From a bacterium (GTDB lineage: Bacteria > Zhuqueibacterota > Zhuqueibacteria > Zhuqueibacterales > Zhuqueibacteraceae): DNA of 64,000 bases. The stretch is taken from contig JAKLJX010000004.1 in assembly GCA_023150945.1 (NCBI GenBank), positions 62,001-126,000 of the forward strand, written 5' to 3'. Shown piece by piece: positions 9,896 to 18,534 of this stretch. How positions within the stretch are numbered: the stretch's first letter is position 1; each line of letters starts with the position of its first letter. The notes under the pieces were generated by a model. That model worked only from the letters and a program-made list of their open reading frames with translations, ran no database searches and had not been told where the DNA came from. A program made the translations under genes and the position numbers.

Positions 9896-9914
9896 GCGAC
9901 GGCCCAGCCGTCGC
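9896..9914 (+). terminator. Hairpin after argH
   Basis: The arms gcgacggc (9896-9903) and gccgtcgc (9907-9914) form a perfect 8-bp stem with a 3-base loop, 93 bases past the argH stop. No T-run follows, so intrinsic termination is uncertain. Confidence 0.35.
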
Positions 9915-9936
9915 GGAACAATGTAGAGCATGCGGC

Positions 9937-10860
9937 ATGAGATTTCCGTTGATTTCATTTCTGCTATTACTTGTCATCCCGCCCGTTCGCAGCCAGCAGC
10001 CGGACAGCTTGAAACCGCGGCCGCAAAATCCCTCACCCCTGCGCGAGACGGCGCGGCTGCATCAGCGCATTCCCCAGCAAACACAGCCCGGCATTCACTT
10101 CGAGATCGCGGCACTGCTGCCCAAGCCAGTGCGGGTTTTTCTGCCAGAAAAAAGGAGAAAAGCCCGAGCCTTCGATCTGCTGCTGCATTTTCACGGCGCG
10201 GAATTCATCACCGAATATGCTGCCGTACGCCACCGGCGGCCGCTGCTGGCAGCCACCATCAATCTCGGCTCCGGCTCCAGCGTTTACGGCCGTGCTTTTG
10301 AAGATTCCACCGCTTTTCCCGCTTTGCTGCGCGCCCTACAGGACAGCCTGCAACAAAGACTTGGCCGGCCGGTGGCGCTGCAACGCATTCTTCTGAGCGG
10401 CTTCAGCGCGGGCTACGGCGCGGTTCGCAAGATCATCAGCACGCCGCAAAACGAGGCCCGCGTTGACGCGATTCTCCTGCTCGACGGCATTCACGCGAGT
10501 TATGTTCCGGAATACCGCGTGCTGGCCGAGGGCGGCGAGATGCAGGCGGCTGATTTGGCCGCTTTCGTACGCTTTGCGCGCCGCGCGGCCGCAAAAGACT
10601 CCCGCAAGCGATTCCTGATCACTCATTCCGAGATTTTTCCCGGCACGTTTGTTAGCACCACCGAGGCGACGGATTTTGTTTTGCAGCAGCTCGGCATGCC
10701 GCGCCGGCCGGTACTGGCGTGGGGGCCATTGGGTATGCAGCAAATCAGTGAGGCTCGCCGCCATCACTTCACCGTCCTCGGTTTTGCCGGCAACGCCGGA
10801 CCCGACCATACCGATCATTTGCACGCGCTGTATCATTTTCTCAATGAACTGGTGAATTGA
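9937..10860 (+). CDS. Secreted alpha/beta-hydrolase-like protein
   Basis: A 307-residue protein with a signal peptide (hydrophobic residues 4-16, cleavage near VRSQQ). The nucleophile-elbow motif SGFSAG (about residue 152) fits a serine hydrolase. LHFHG (about 87) could form the oxyanion strand, DGIHASY may supply the acid, and the C-terminal DHTDHLH contains candidate catalytic histidines. Substrate is unknown; esterases of the PHB-depolymerase/feruloyl type have this layout. The ribosome site is poor. The next gene starts 49 bases downstream with its own strong site. Confidence 0.65.
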   Translation: MRFPLISFLLLLVIPPVRSQQPDSLKPRPQNPSPLRETARLHQRIPQQTQPGIHFEIAALLPKPVRVFLPEKRRKARAFDLLLHFHGAEFITEYAAVRHRRPLLAATINLGSGSSVYGRAFEDSTAFPALLRALQDSLQQRLGRPVALQRILLSGFSAGYGAVRKIISTPQNEARVDAILLLDGIHASYVPEYRVLAEGGEMQAADLAAFVRFARRAAAKDSRKRFLITHSEIFPGTFVSTTEATDFVLQQLGMPRRPVLAWGPLGMQQISEARRHHFTVLGFAGNAGPDHTDHLHALYHFLNELVN

Positions 10861-10909
10861 GGCCGCTTATCCCATCCCACTCACACCAACTGATGAGGAG
10901 GAGAGTGAC

Positions 10910-11251
10910 ATGCCCAAAACGCTCAAAACCTTTGCAGAGTTTTGGCCGTTCTATCTCGGCGAGCATGCTGCGCCTGCCAACCGCTGGCTCCATTTCATCG
11001 GTACTTCACTGGCGCTGGCGCAGATCATCTTTGCGGTGGCCACGCAGCGCTATTGGTTTTTGCTCACCGCCTTACTGACCGGTTATGCATTCGCCTGGGT
11101 GGGCCATTTCTGGCTGGAGAAAAACCGGCCCGCGACGTTTACTTATCCGTTTTTCTCGTTTCTGGGTGACTGGAAGATGTGGGCCTTGATGCTCGCCGGC
11201 CGGCTGCAGCAGGAGAGGCAGAGGCTGGAATTGAAGAATCAGAAAGGCTGA
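10910..11251 (+). CDS. DUF962/Mpo1-like membrane protein
   Basis: A 113-residue protein of the DUF962 family (yeast Mpo1/YGL010w-like). The family hallmark is visible: FAEFWPFYLGEHAAPANRWL near the start, then HFIGTSLAL, and GHFWLEKNRPATF with conserved histidines. Two or three hydrophobic segments suggest a membrane protein. Yeast Mpo1 is an Fe(II)-dependent dioxygenase acting on 2-hydroxy fatty acids; whether the bacterial protein does this is unknown. The ATG at 10910 has a very strong GAGGAGGAGA site. The following ORF starts within ten bases of its stop. Confidence 0.85.
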   Translation: MPKTLKTFAEFWPFYLGEHAAPANRWLHFIGTSLALAQIIFAVATQRYWFLLTALLTGYAFAWVGHFWLEKNRPATFTYPFFSFLGDWKMWALMLAGRLQQERQRLELKNQKG

Positions 11252-11257
11252 CTTTTG

Positions 11258-11653
11258 GTGGAGTATCTGTGCACAGCGTGCTGCAAACGCAAGCGCCGAG
11301 CGGCGGTGCCGCTGCCCGCGCTGGCAAGATACCTCAGCCGCCGCATTCGCTGGGTTTGGCGTGAGAGCCGGCGCGCTGGCCTGCCGATGCTGATTTTGTC
11401 GGGAAGATATGGCCTGCTCACGCCACAAACGAAAATTCCGTATTACGATCAGGCGCTTTCGCCCGCAGAAGTCACGCAACTGTCGCAAAAAATCATTGCA
11501 CAACTCAAGCGCAGAAGAATCACAGTGCTGACTTTTTATGCGCGACCGCGCGCGATGCCTGGTTGGTCGCCCTATTTTCAAGTTCTCGAAAAGGCGTGCC
11601 GCGGCCTCAATCTCAAATTGCGCCTCAAATACTTGCCGGATGATTTCATATGA
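11258..11653 (+). CDS. DUF6884-like protein
   Basis: About 131 residues. The segment MLILSGRYGLLTPQTKIPYYD matches the core pattern of DUF6884/YaaA-like proteins (I-L-S-x-x-Y-G-L-L ... Y-D), and the N-terminal CTACCKRKR resembles their Cys-x-x-Lys start. The start is GTG at 11258, or TTG at 11255; AAAGG at 11243-11247 serves either. It overlaps the next gene by ATGA, so DUF962, this gene and YjbR look like one transcript. The function of the family is not established. Confidence 0.65.
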   Translation: MEYLCTACCKRKRRAAVPLPALARYLSRRIRWVWRESRRAGLPMLILSGRYGLLTPQTKIPYYDQALSPAEVTQLSQKIIAQLKRRRITVLTFYARPRAMPGWSPYFQVLEKACRGLNLKLRLKYLPDDFI

Positions 11654-12051
11654 GCTTCAAAACCTTTGCCACTTTTTGCCGCAAATTACCGCACATCACC
11701 GAGGATGTTAAATGGGAAAGCAATCTCGTCTTTTCGGTGGGCGGCAAGATGTTCGCCATGTTCGAGCTTGCCGATTTCTCGCATGTCTCCTTCCGCACGA
11801 CTCCCTGGCTGTTTTCAACGTTGATCAGCAAAGAAGGCATTGATCCCGCGCCGTATCTCGCCCGCTACAATTGGGTGTTGGTAACCAAGCCGAGGGCCTT
11901 GCCGCCGGCGATGCTCAGGCAATTAATGCGCGAGTCTTATCATCTCGTGGCGGCGGGCTTGCCGGCGAAGAAGAGGAGAGAGTTGGGGCTGCAAGAGACA
12001 TCGGGATCCAAGCAAAGGCCAGCGTCCAAACGCGGCCGCACGAAACGCTAA
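11650..12051 (+). CDS. MmcQ/YjbR family protein
   Basis: A 133-residue protein of the MmcQ/YjbR (CyaY-like fold) family: F-C-x-x-L-P-H-I-T-E-D-V-K-W at the N-terminus, GGKMFAMF in the middle, and ARYNWVLVTKP ... ESYHLVAAGLP near the end. The family binds nucleic acid or acts as an accessory factor in a few studied cases; its role here is not known. It overlaps the upstream ORF by 4 bases. A truncated second copy of its C-terminal half lies at 13421-13697, beyond the DUF4143 ATPase gene. Confidence 0.85.
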   Translation: MSFKTFATFCRKLPHITEDVKWESNLVFSVGGKMFAMFELADFSHVSFRTTPWLFSTLISKEGIDPAPYLARYNWVLVTKPRALPPAMLRQLMRESYHLVAAGLPAKKRRELGLQETSGSKQRPASKRGRTKR

Positions 12052-12077
12052 TTCTCGATTGGCAAATCTAGATTTTT

Positions 12078-12138
12078 GCCCGCGAAATACACGAAATACG
12101 CGAAAAAGCATTTCGGGTGATTCGCGTGCTTCGTGGGC
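12078..12138. repeat. Imperfect intergenic inverted repeat (REP-like)
   Basis: The arms 12078-12105 and 12111-12138 match as reverse complements at 21 of 28 positions around a 5-base loop. Both are built of short units of the form CACGAAn, as in the palindromic intergenic repeats seen in many genomes. It lies between the intact YjbR gene and the ATPase gene. Whether more copies exist elsewhere cannot be seen from this window. Confidence 0.55.
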
Positions 12139-12256
12139 AGAAAAGGAATCTGTTGCCGCAGAGCCAAACAGCCATTTCAAATGGTTTGACTTTGGCATGC
12201 TGCTGAATTAGATTCTCCGGCAACCCAACTTTAAAAATGGCGGACAAATTTAAACC

Positions 12257-13414
12257 ATGTTTAACAGACTGATCAAGTTGCGAAAAAACAATAGCTTTTT
12301 CCTGTTCGGCGCACGCGGAACAGGTAAGACTTTCCTGCTGAAAGAGCATTTCAAGCCTCCGAAGGCGGCTTATTTCGATCTTCTTTCGCCGGAAGTGAAC
12401 GAGACCTTCAGCCTGCGGCCGCAGGCACTGCTTGAGCAACTGGCCGCCTTGGGAAATGAAACGGAATGGATCGTGATGGATGAGATTCAAAAAGTACCCA
12501 AGCTGCTCGATGTGGTGCATCAACAAATCGAGTCTTCACGGTTCAAGTTTGCGCTGTCGGGTTCGAGCGCGCGCAAGCTGAAACGTGGCGGCGCAAATCT
12601 GCTCGCGGGCCGCGCTTTTGTCAATCATCTTTATCCTCTTACCGCACGCGAGTTGGGCGGGCAATTCTCGCTTGACGCGGCGTTGGCTTGGGGAACACTG
12701 CCCCGCCTCTTTGCTTTTGAAAACGAGGCGGACAAGCGCGAATTTCTGCGCACGTATGCGCACACCTATCTCAAAGAGGAAATTACGGCAGAGCAGGTCG
12801 TGCGCCGCCTCGATCCGTTTCGGCGTTTTCTCGTTGTTGCCGCGCAAATGAGCGGGCAGATCATCAATTATTCGAAAATCGCGCGCGACGTTGGCGCGAG
12901 CACACCCACTGTGCAATCGTATTTTCAGATTCTCGATGACACCCTCGTGGGATTTCTGCTCGAACCGTTCCATGAATCCATCCGCAAGAGGCAGCTCGGC
13001 AACCCCAAATTCTATTTCTTCGATACGGGCGTGCAGCGGGCTCTCAACAACACGCTAACGGTGGAATTGCAGCCACAGACGTTGGCGTTCGGCATGGCGT
13101 TCGAGCATTTCGTCATCAATGAAATCAACCGGCTGCAATCCTATGCGAAAAAGGATTACCAGCTTTCCTATCTGCGCACCAAAGACGGGGTGGAAATAGA
13201 TTTGATCATCGAGCGGCCGGGACTGAAGCGCGCGCTCGTCGAAATCAAATCCACGGCGCGCGTGACCGAAGATGACGTTCGCGCTTTGCAGCAGCTCGGC
13301 AACGACATTCCCAACAGCGAGGCCTTCTGCCTGTCGCTCGATCCCGCGCCCAAGAAAATCGGCGCTGTCGCCTGTTTCCCCTGGCTGGCCGGGCTGGAAG
13401 AGTTGGGATTGTAG
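12257..13414 (+). CDS. AAA-family ATPase with DUF4143 domain
   Basis: A 385-residue ATPase of the AAA_14/DUF4143 type. Walker A is GARGTGKTF (about residues 18-26), Walker B is WIVMDEIQ (about 75-82), and the sensor segment is FALSGSSARKL. The C-terminal half (about 190-380) carries the DUF4143 region, whose end, DGVEIDLIIE...LVEIKST, has a PD-(D/E)XK-like pattern. These genes are common, often recently transferred, and of unknown function. The ribosome site is weak. It sits between a complete and a 5'-truncated copy of the YjbR gene, which suggests insertion into a former tandem pair. Confidence 0.88.
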   Translation: MFNRLIKLRKNNSFFLFGARGTGKTFLLKEHFKPPKAAYFDLLSPEVNETFSLRPQALLEQLAALGNETEWIVMDEIQKVPKLLDVVHQQIESSRFKFALSGSSARKLKRGGANLLAGRAFVNHLYPLTARELGGQFSLDAALAWGTLPRLFAFENEADKREFLRTYAHTYLKEEITAEQVVRRLDPFRRFLVVAAQMSGQIINYSKIARDVGASTPTVQSYFQILDDTLVGFLLEPFHESIRKRQLGNPKFYFFDTGVQRALNNTLTVELQPQTLAFGMAFEHFVINEINRLQSYAKKDYQLSYLRTKDGVEIDLIIERPGLKRALVEIKSTARVTEDDVRALQQLGNDIPNSEAFCLSLDPAPKKIGAVACFPWLAGLEELGL

Positions 13415-13420
13415 AATTCG

Positions 13421-13697
13421 TTTCCCGCATGTTTCCTTCCGCACGACGCCCTGGCTGTTTTCAACGTTGATCAGCAAAGAGGGCATTGATCGCGCGCCGT
13501 ATCTTGCCCGCTACAATTGGGCATTGGTGACCCAGCCGAAGGCCCTGCCAGCCACGATGCTCAGGCAATTGCTGCGTGAGTCTTATCATCTCGTGGCTGC
13601 GAGCCTGCCGGCAAGGGTGAGGAGGGAGCTGGGGATAAAGGGGACAATAGCTGCGAAACAGAAGCTGGTTCGCAACGCTGCACGTCTGATGAACTGA
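13421..13697 (+). pseudogene. Truncated second copy of the MmcQ/YjbR gene
   Basis: Six bases after the ATPase stop, the sequence becomes a near copy of the C-terminal two-thirds of the YjbR gene at 11650. HVSFRTTPWLFSTLISKEGI is identical in both, and the following 45 residues differ at about ten places. DNA similarity runs from 11775-11990 to 13421-13636 at a constant offset of 1646. The N-terminal third, including any start codon and ribosome site, is missing. The reading frame is still open to the TGA at 13697, so the decay is recent or the copy is read through. Confidence 0.75.
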
Positions 13698-14012
13698 AGG
13701 TTCCCCCCAAGAAATCTCTGTGTACGGTTTTCCGCGGAACACCATGCGATCTTGATCTGGAGATATGACTTTGTTGCAATGATGAGGCTAACGGCCCCTG
13801 CCGCAAAAAGGTAAACCGCCCAAGCTCCTTCCACGAGTCCTTATGGTACAAACACTGTCTTGGCGAAGCGATTTTTGCCATCGCACCCCGCCCGCTCACT
13901 CTGCCTTGACTTTCCCGCTGAAATTCGGTATCGTTCCGGCCGTTTGTTGGGCAATGAAATAGTGCCGCTACGCTACATGTGTCTCACCTCATCAACTCGA
14001 TTGGATGTAATC
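13698..14012. other. Intergenic region before the M28 peptidase gene
   Basis: No gene is supported in these 315 bases. The frame of the peptidase stays open upstream to 13860, but that extension looks non-coding and precedes a clear lipoprotein signal peptide. The region holds a good promoter match at 13906-13934. Confidence 0.5.
13906..13934 (+). promoter_or_regulatory. Predicted promoter of the M28 peptidase gene
   Basis: TTGACT (13906-13911), a 17-base spacer and TATCGT (13929-13934), 79 bases before the start at 14013. It is one of several promoters in the window of the form TTGACt-N17-TATCtT. It also argues that translation does not begin upstream at 13860. Confidence 0.55.
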
Positions 14013-15836
14013 ATGACCAAGACTTTGGTTGTTGTGCTTGCTGCGTTGAGTCTGGCGGCCGCGGGCTGCCAGGAAGCCCCGCCGCTCAATCGTGCCAGCG
14101 CCGTGGATCTGCAGGCAGCCGACGTGCAATATCATGTCAACTATCTCGCTTCCGATCAACTCGAAGGCCGGCTCTCCGGCACGGCCGGCGGCGATTTGGC
14201 CGCCAATTACATTGCCGCGGAGTTCAAGCGGTTCAAACTCGAACCGGCGGGCGACCAAGGCTCCTATTTCCAAAAATTCGATTTCATCGGCGATCTCGAG
14301 CTGGGGCCGCACAATCTGCTGCGCTTCACGCGCGGCGCGGCAGACACCACTTGGAAAGTCGGCGTCGATTTCATGCCCGCGGGTTTTTCAGCGACCGACA
14401 CGCTCGCGCTCGATTCCGCCATTGTGTTTGCCGGCTACGGCATCACCGCCAAAGAACACGGTTATGATGACTACGCCGGTGTGGCCGCAGCAGGAAAAGT
14501 CGTATTGATCATGCGCTTCTCACCGGGCCTCAATGATCCGCACAGCCCGTTCGCGAAGTTCGAAGGATTGCGCCACAAAGCCACCACCGCGCGCGAGCAA
14601 GGCGCTGCCGCGTTGCTGGTGACCACCGGCAGCCTGAGCGACACCAGCGATGCCCTGCCCAAGCTGCGCTACGATCGCGCCGCCACTGACGCGGGCTTGC
14701 CCGTCATCTACGTGAGACGGCACGTGGCCGATTGGCTGCTCGCGGGCAGCGGCCAGTCGCTCGATTCGTTGCAACAGCGCATCAATGCCGCGCGCCAGCC
14801 GAATTCCGTTTTACTGCCGGCTGCCCAAGTCCACTTGCAATCGGAGGTCAAACCGATTCGCCGTGTGGCCGCGAATATTGTCGCCGTGCTGCGCGGCAGC
14901 GATCCGGAATTGCAGCAGCAGGCCGTGGTGGTGGGCGCGCATTATGATCATCTCGGCCGCAGCCAGGAGGGCAGCCGCAGCCCGGACAGCGCCAACGGCA
15001 TTCACAACGGCGCGGATGACAATGCTTCCGGCACCGCCGGTTTGCTGGAGTTGGCGCAATACTTCGCGGCCCAGCCGCAGAAGCCCAGGCGCTCGCTGGT
15101 CTTCACCGCGTTTACCGGGGAGGAATTGGGGCTGCTGGGTTCCGCGCATTATGTGAATCAACCCGCGCTGCCGCTGGAAAAGACGATTGCGATGATCAAC
15201 ATGGACATGATCGGCCGCCTGCGCGACAGCACGCTGATCGTGCAGGGCGTCGGCACCTCACCGCGCTGGCAGACGCTGGTGGACAGCCTGAAGGCGAACA
15301 CGCATTTGAAACTGAAGTTGGTGAAAGACGGTCACGGCCCGAGCGATCACGCCTCGTTCTATCTCAAGAATATTCCGGTGCTGTTTTTCTTCACCGATTT
15401 GCATGAAGACTATCATCGCGTGACCGACGATGCCGACAAGATCAACGTGGCCGGCGAGGCGGAAGTGCTGCAACTGGTGGCGAAAACGATTACAGAAATC
15501 GCCAATTCCGACTCTCTGCCGCTATTTACAAAAACCGATTCAGAACGCCGGCCGATGACGGCCTTTCGTGTCAGTCTGGGCACCATGCCCGACTATGCCG
15601 CCGAGGTGGAAGGGCTTAGGCTCAGCGGCGTGCGCGAGGGCGGCCCGGCAGCACGCGCCGGGCTGCAGACGGGTGACATTATCATCAAGTTCGGCGCTAT
15701 CGATATCAAGAACATCTACGATTACACCTATGCGCTGGGCGAGCATGCGCCGGGGCAGGAGGTGGAGATCGTGGCGTTGCGAAACGGTAACAAGATGGTG
15801 TTCACCGTCACCCTGGAGCCGAGCCGGCGGATGTAA
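14013..15836 (+). CDS. M28-family metallopeptidase lipoprotein with PA and PDZ domains
   Basis: A 607-residue secreted aminopeptidase-like protein. The start at 14013 gives a lipoprotein signal ending LAAAGC, with Cys19 as the lipidated residue. A PA domain (about 110-260) precedes the M28 catalytic domain (about 270-500). Metal ligands and the catalytic acid are visible: His in GAHYDHLG, Asp in GADDNASG, Glu pair in GEELGLLGS, Asp in NMDMIGR, and His in DYHRVTDDADKI. A PDZ domain closes the protein (about 525-600, with GGPAARAGLQTGDIIIKFG). It likely cleaves peptides at the cell surface or in the periplasm. Confidence 0.92.
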   Translation: MTKTLVVVLAALSLAAAGCQEAPPLNRASAVDLQAADVQYHVNYLASDQLEGRLSGTAGGDLAANYIAAEFKRFKLEPAGDQGSYFQKFDFIGDLELGPHNLLRFTRGAADTTWKVGVDFMPAGFSATDTLALDSAIVFAGYGITAKEHGYDDYAGVAAAGKVVLIMRFSPGLNDPHSPFAKFEGLRHKATTAREQGAAALLVTTGSLSDTSDALPKLRYDRAATDAGLPVIYVRRHVADWLLAGSGQSLDSLQQRINAARQPNSVLLPAAQVHLQSEVKPIRRVAANIVAVLRGSDPELQQQAVVVGAHYDHLGRSQEGSRSPDSANGIHNGADDNASGTAGLLELAQYFAAQPQKPRRSLVFTAFTGEELGLLGSAHYVNQPALPLEKTIAMINMDMIGRLRDSTLIVQGVGTSPRWQTLVDSLKANTHLKLKLVKDGHGPSDHASFYLKNIPVLFFFTDLHEDYHRVTDDADKINVAGEAEVLQLVAKTITEIANSDSLPLFTKTDSERRPMTAFRVSLGTMPDYAAEVEGLRLSGVREGGPAARAGLQTGDIIIKFGAIDIKNIYDYTYALGEHAPGQEVEIVALRNGNKMVFTVTLEPSRRM

Positions 15837-16291
15837 CCGCCGCGGCCGCTATCCGGCCGGTGGGCGGAACATGCCTGACCGGCCTGCCAGGGCAATCATC
15901 CGGGCGAGGCGATTCTGAATTTGAGCAGTGTGATCCCGCACGCCCGGATGTTTGTTTTGGCGCCTGCAGGCATGAGTTTCCGGAGAGATCCTGCCATTGG
16001 CTGAATTTTCAATGCGGTAAATTTTGGCATAATACTTGTTTAAAATCTCCCGAGTTTTTGGGCGGATTACCCGGCGCCGGTAAACCGCGCAGATTCATGC
16101 GCTGCGATTCATCCTGATTGTCTCATGGTAAGACGACGATTTACAGGATTTGTGATTGCCCCATGCTGCGCGACCTAAACAATCTCGAATAATGAGTTAG
16201 GCGGGCTTCCGCTGCACCAATCCGTAAATGGCAATTACGGTTTCGGAATTTGTCTTTTTATTGACGCTCAGCAAACGTTGGAGCTCAGCAC
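15837..16291. other. Intergenic region, nothing firmly recognised
   Basis: These 455 bases hold no supported gene. Two modest inverted repeats are visible: ggccggt/accggcc (15855-15884), which may end the peptidase transcript, and ccgtaa/ttacgg (16222-16240) about 50 bases before the next start. The part from 15990 to 16270 is AT-richer than its surroundings, as expected for a promoter region. Confidence 0.4.
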
Positions 16292-17599
16292 GTGGATCAT
16301 TTGTACGACAGCGCTCAACTTGAACAAGCCTCGGAGTTCCCAACCCCGCCAGAGGATGGGCCACCGCGCACCTCCCGCCCGCCGGTGGAAGATGACGAAG
16401 TCATCACCAGCTTTCCCAAAGAATTCAACCGTCACTTTTGGGAGACCATGGACCGGCGTTTCATGGCCATTCTTATTCTGGTCATGATTTTCGAGCCGCT
16501 GATCATCGTCTATGAGTTGTGGTTGCATAAGCCGGGCACGACCGAAGCCGAAGTCGCACGGCTGCAAGCCAAGTATGCGGAGACGTTTCTCTCGGAATTC
16601 GAAGTGGAGCAGCCCGGCGAAAGCCCGACGCCGAATGAGTTGTTGCTGTACGCTTCGGAATACGTGCCTTCCATCATGGGCGAGGTGATGGGAACGGGCG
16701 AACCGCCGGCGATGAATCCGGGTCTGCGGCCGGGCGCGGGCACGCCCGAAGCCCGCGGCGTGTCGCGTGAAGCCAGTGAAGTGCACCGCCGCATTTCCTC
16801 AGCGGCGCGCGAACGGGCACGGCAAGCCTTGTCTGAAGAAGTGGGACGCGTGGGCTTGCTCGGCTTGTTGACCAGCAACAGTAATTTTGCCGTGCCGGGC
16901 GGACGGTTTGTGTCGTATCAGCCGGTGCAGGACGTGCTGGAGCACGGCGTCGCACAGGCCAATGATCTCGAACAAGTGCTGTCGCAAGTGAGGACGCTGC
17001 GGGTGCCGCGCGTAGGCCAGGACTATTTTGGCGCGCCGGTGGGCGGTGCCGGCGGCGGGTTGCTCGGCCACGGCGGCTTTGATTCCCAGAAGGTGATGAT
17101 TGCTCAGCGCGAAGTGCGTGGCGAGCGCCATACCGCTTCGGGCGTGCAGGCCGAGGAAATCGTGACCAACCTGGCAGCCGCGCCCAAAAAGGAAGTGAAG
17201 GCCACGCGGGAGTTCCAGCGAGTCGAGCCGGTCGAGAGCTTGGTGGAGGACACCGCAATCCCCGGCGTCACCGGGCTGGCGCGCCGGCGGCCGCGCGATA
17301 TGGCGACGCGCGATCCCGAGCGCATGCGCGAAATCGTCATGTCACACAGTGCCGCCATTCAAGACTGCTACCGCCAGGCGCTGAAAACCTCTCCGACTTT
17401 GAAAGGCCAGGTTTCGGTGCGCTTCACCGTCGCGCACACTGGCAAGGTCATCGAAGCCAGTGTGATTTCCTCCACTTTGAACTTGTCGGATTTGGACAAA
17501 TGCATTCTGCGAAAGATTCTGCGCTGGAACGATTTCGGCAGAATGGATCCGTCCACGCCGGATGTGACGCTGAAACAGACCTACAAGTTTGGCTATTGA
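16292..17599 (+). CDS. AgmX/PglI C-terminal-domain protein (TonB-like energy-transducing type)
   Basis: A 435-residue protein with one transmembrane helix (about residues 58-78), a long low-complexity periplasmic stretch and a C-terminal AgmX/PglI domain (about 350-435: SHSAAIQDCYRQALK, KGQVSVRFTV, LDKCILRKILRW). The domain resembles a TonB C-terminus and carries its two conserved cysteines. The topology fits an inner-membrane protein that reaches across the periplasm. AgmX and PglI were named from myxobacterial gliding motility, but most members are uncharacterised. Start is GTG at 16292, with GGAG eight bases upstream. A strong terminator follows at 17651. Confidence 0.8.
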   Translation: MDHLYDSAQLEQASEFPTPPEDGPPRTSRPPVEDDEVITSFPKEFNRHFWETMDRRFMAILILVMIFEPLIIVYELWLHKPGTTEAEVARLQAKYAETFLSEFEVEQPGESPTPNELLLYASEYVPSIMGEVMGTGEPPAMNPGLRPGAGTPEARGVSREASEVHRRISSAARERARQALSEEVGRVGLLGLLTSNSNFAVPGGRFVSYQPVQDVLEHGVAQANDLEQVLSQVRTLRVPRVGQDYFGAPVGGAGGGLLGHGGFDSQKVMIAQREVRGERHTASGVQAEEIVTNLAAAPKKEVKATREFQRVEPVESLVEDTAIPGVTGLARRRPRDMATRDPERMREIVMSHSAAIQDCYRQALKTSPTLKGQVSVRFTVAHTGKVIEASVISSTLNLSDLDKCILRKILRWNDFGRMDPSTPDVTLKQTYKFGY

Positions 17600-17650
17600 T
17601 CACGCTGGCCTACCCGACCCTGCTGAGTTGACGACTCTGGCGTTCCCCGC

Positions 17651-17688
17651 AAGCCGGATTTGCTGATGCAAGTCCGGCTTTACTTTTT
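17651..17688 (+). terminator. Rho-independent terminator
   Basis: The arms 17651-17663 and 17668-17680 form a 13-bp stem with one G-U pair and a TGAT loop, followed by tactttttc. It ends the AgmX-like transcript. It also shows that the frame open from 17660 upstream of the next gene is not coding. Confidence 0.88.
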
Positions 17689-17746
17689 CATCGCCAGTCC
17701 GTATTTTGCCGCGTTCAATTTCACGAAGCTGGTTCACGCAAACCGG

Positions 17747-18508
17747 ATGGACCAAATGATCGATCTCAGCGGCAAGGTGATGTTGATTACCGGTGCCAGT
17801 CGCGGCATTGGCGCAGCGGCGGCGCAGTTGGGGGCGCGGGCCGGGGCAGCGGTTGCCATCAACTACCATCGCGCGCAGGCCGCGGCCGAGCAGCTCGTCG
17901 CGGAAATCAACGCCGGCGGCGGGCAGGCGGAATGTTTTCAGGCGGAGGTCAGTCGCCACAGCGAAGTCGAGCGCATGGTTGCCGCCGTGCTGCGCCGCTT
18001 CGGCCAGATCGACGTACTGGTGAACAACGCCGGCATTTGGACCTATGGCGCGATCGATACCATGCCGGAGCAGGTTTGGGATGAGACCATGGCGGTCAAT
18101 CTCAAGAGCATTTACAACTGCTGCCGGCTGGTGACGCCGCATATGAAGGCCCGGCGGCAGGGCACGATCATCAACATTGCCAGTACTGCCGGCCAGCGCG
18201 GCGAGGCGTTTCATTCCCATTACGCCGCCACCAAAGGCGCGATCATCAGCTTCACCAAATCGCTGGCGCCGGAGTTGGCGCCGTTCAACATCACGGTGAA
18301 TTGTGTGGCCCCGGGTTGGGTCGCCACCGACATGTCGAATGAGGCGCTGGCGGAAGAGGGCGAGAAGATCACCACCTTGATACCGCTGCGCCGCGCCGGC
18401 ACGGCTGCGGAGATCGCCGCGCCGATCATTTTCCTTGCTTCTTCTTTGGCATCATACATTACCGGTGAGATTCTCAACGTGAATGGCGGAAACGTGCTGG
18501 CGGGCTGA
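17747..18508 (+). CDS. SDR-family oxidoreductase (FabG-like)
   Basis: About 253 residues from the ATG at 17747; ATG at 17756 is an alternative. It is a classical short-chain dehydrogenase: cofactor motif TGASRGIG, NNAG, catalytic Ser in NIAST, YxxxK in YAATK, and PGWVATDM. The chemistry is likely NAD(P)-dependent reduction of a 3-oxoacyl or similar keto group, but the substrate cannot be read from sequence. One oddity is that the usual helix residues after the glycine motif are shortened (GAAAAQLGARAGAAV). The upstream terminator separates it from the AgmX-like gene. Confidence 0.9.
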   Translation: MDQMIDLSGKVMLITGASRGIGAAAAQLGARAGAAVAINYHRAQAAAEQLVAEINAGGGQAECFQAEVSRHSEVERMVAAVLRRFGQIDVLVNNAGIWTYGAIDTMPEQVWDETMAVNLKSIYNCCRLVTPHMKARRQGTIINIASTAGQRGEAFHSHYAATKGAIISFTKSLAPELAPFNITVNCVAPGWVATDMSNEALAEEGEKITTLIPLRRAGTAAEIAAPIIFLASSLASYITGEILNVNGGNVLAG

Positions 18509-18534
18509 GGCGCCGCGCGCCAGCTTCAAACCGT

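Noticed and set aside
13860-14012. N-terminal extension of the M28 peptidase from 13860
   Set aside because: The extension spans the predicted promoter and would place the lipoprotein signal inside the protein.
17660-17746. N-terminal extension of the SDR gene from 17660
   Set aside because: It lies inside a strong terminator stem and precedes the conserved SDR start.
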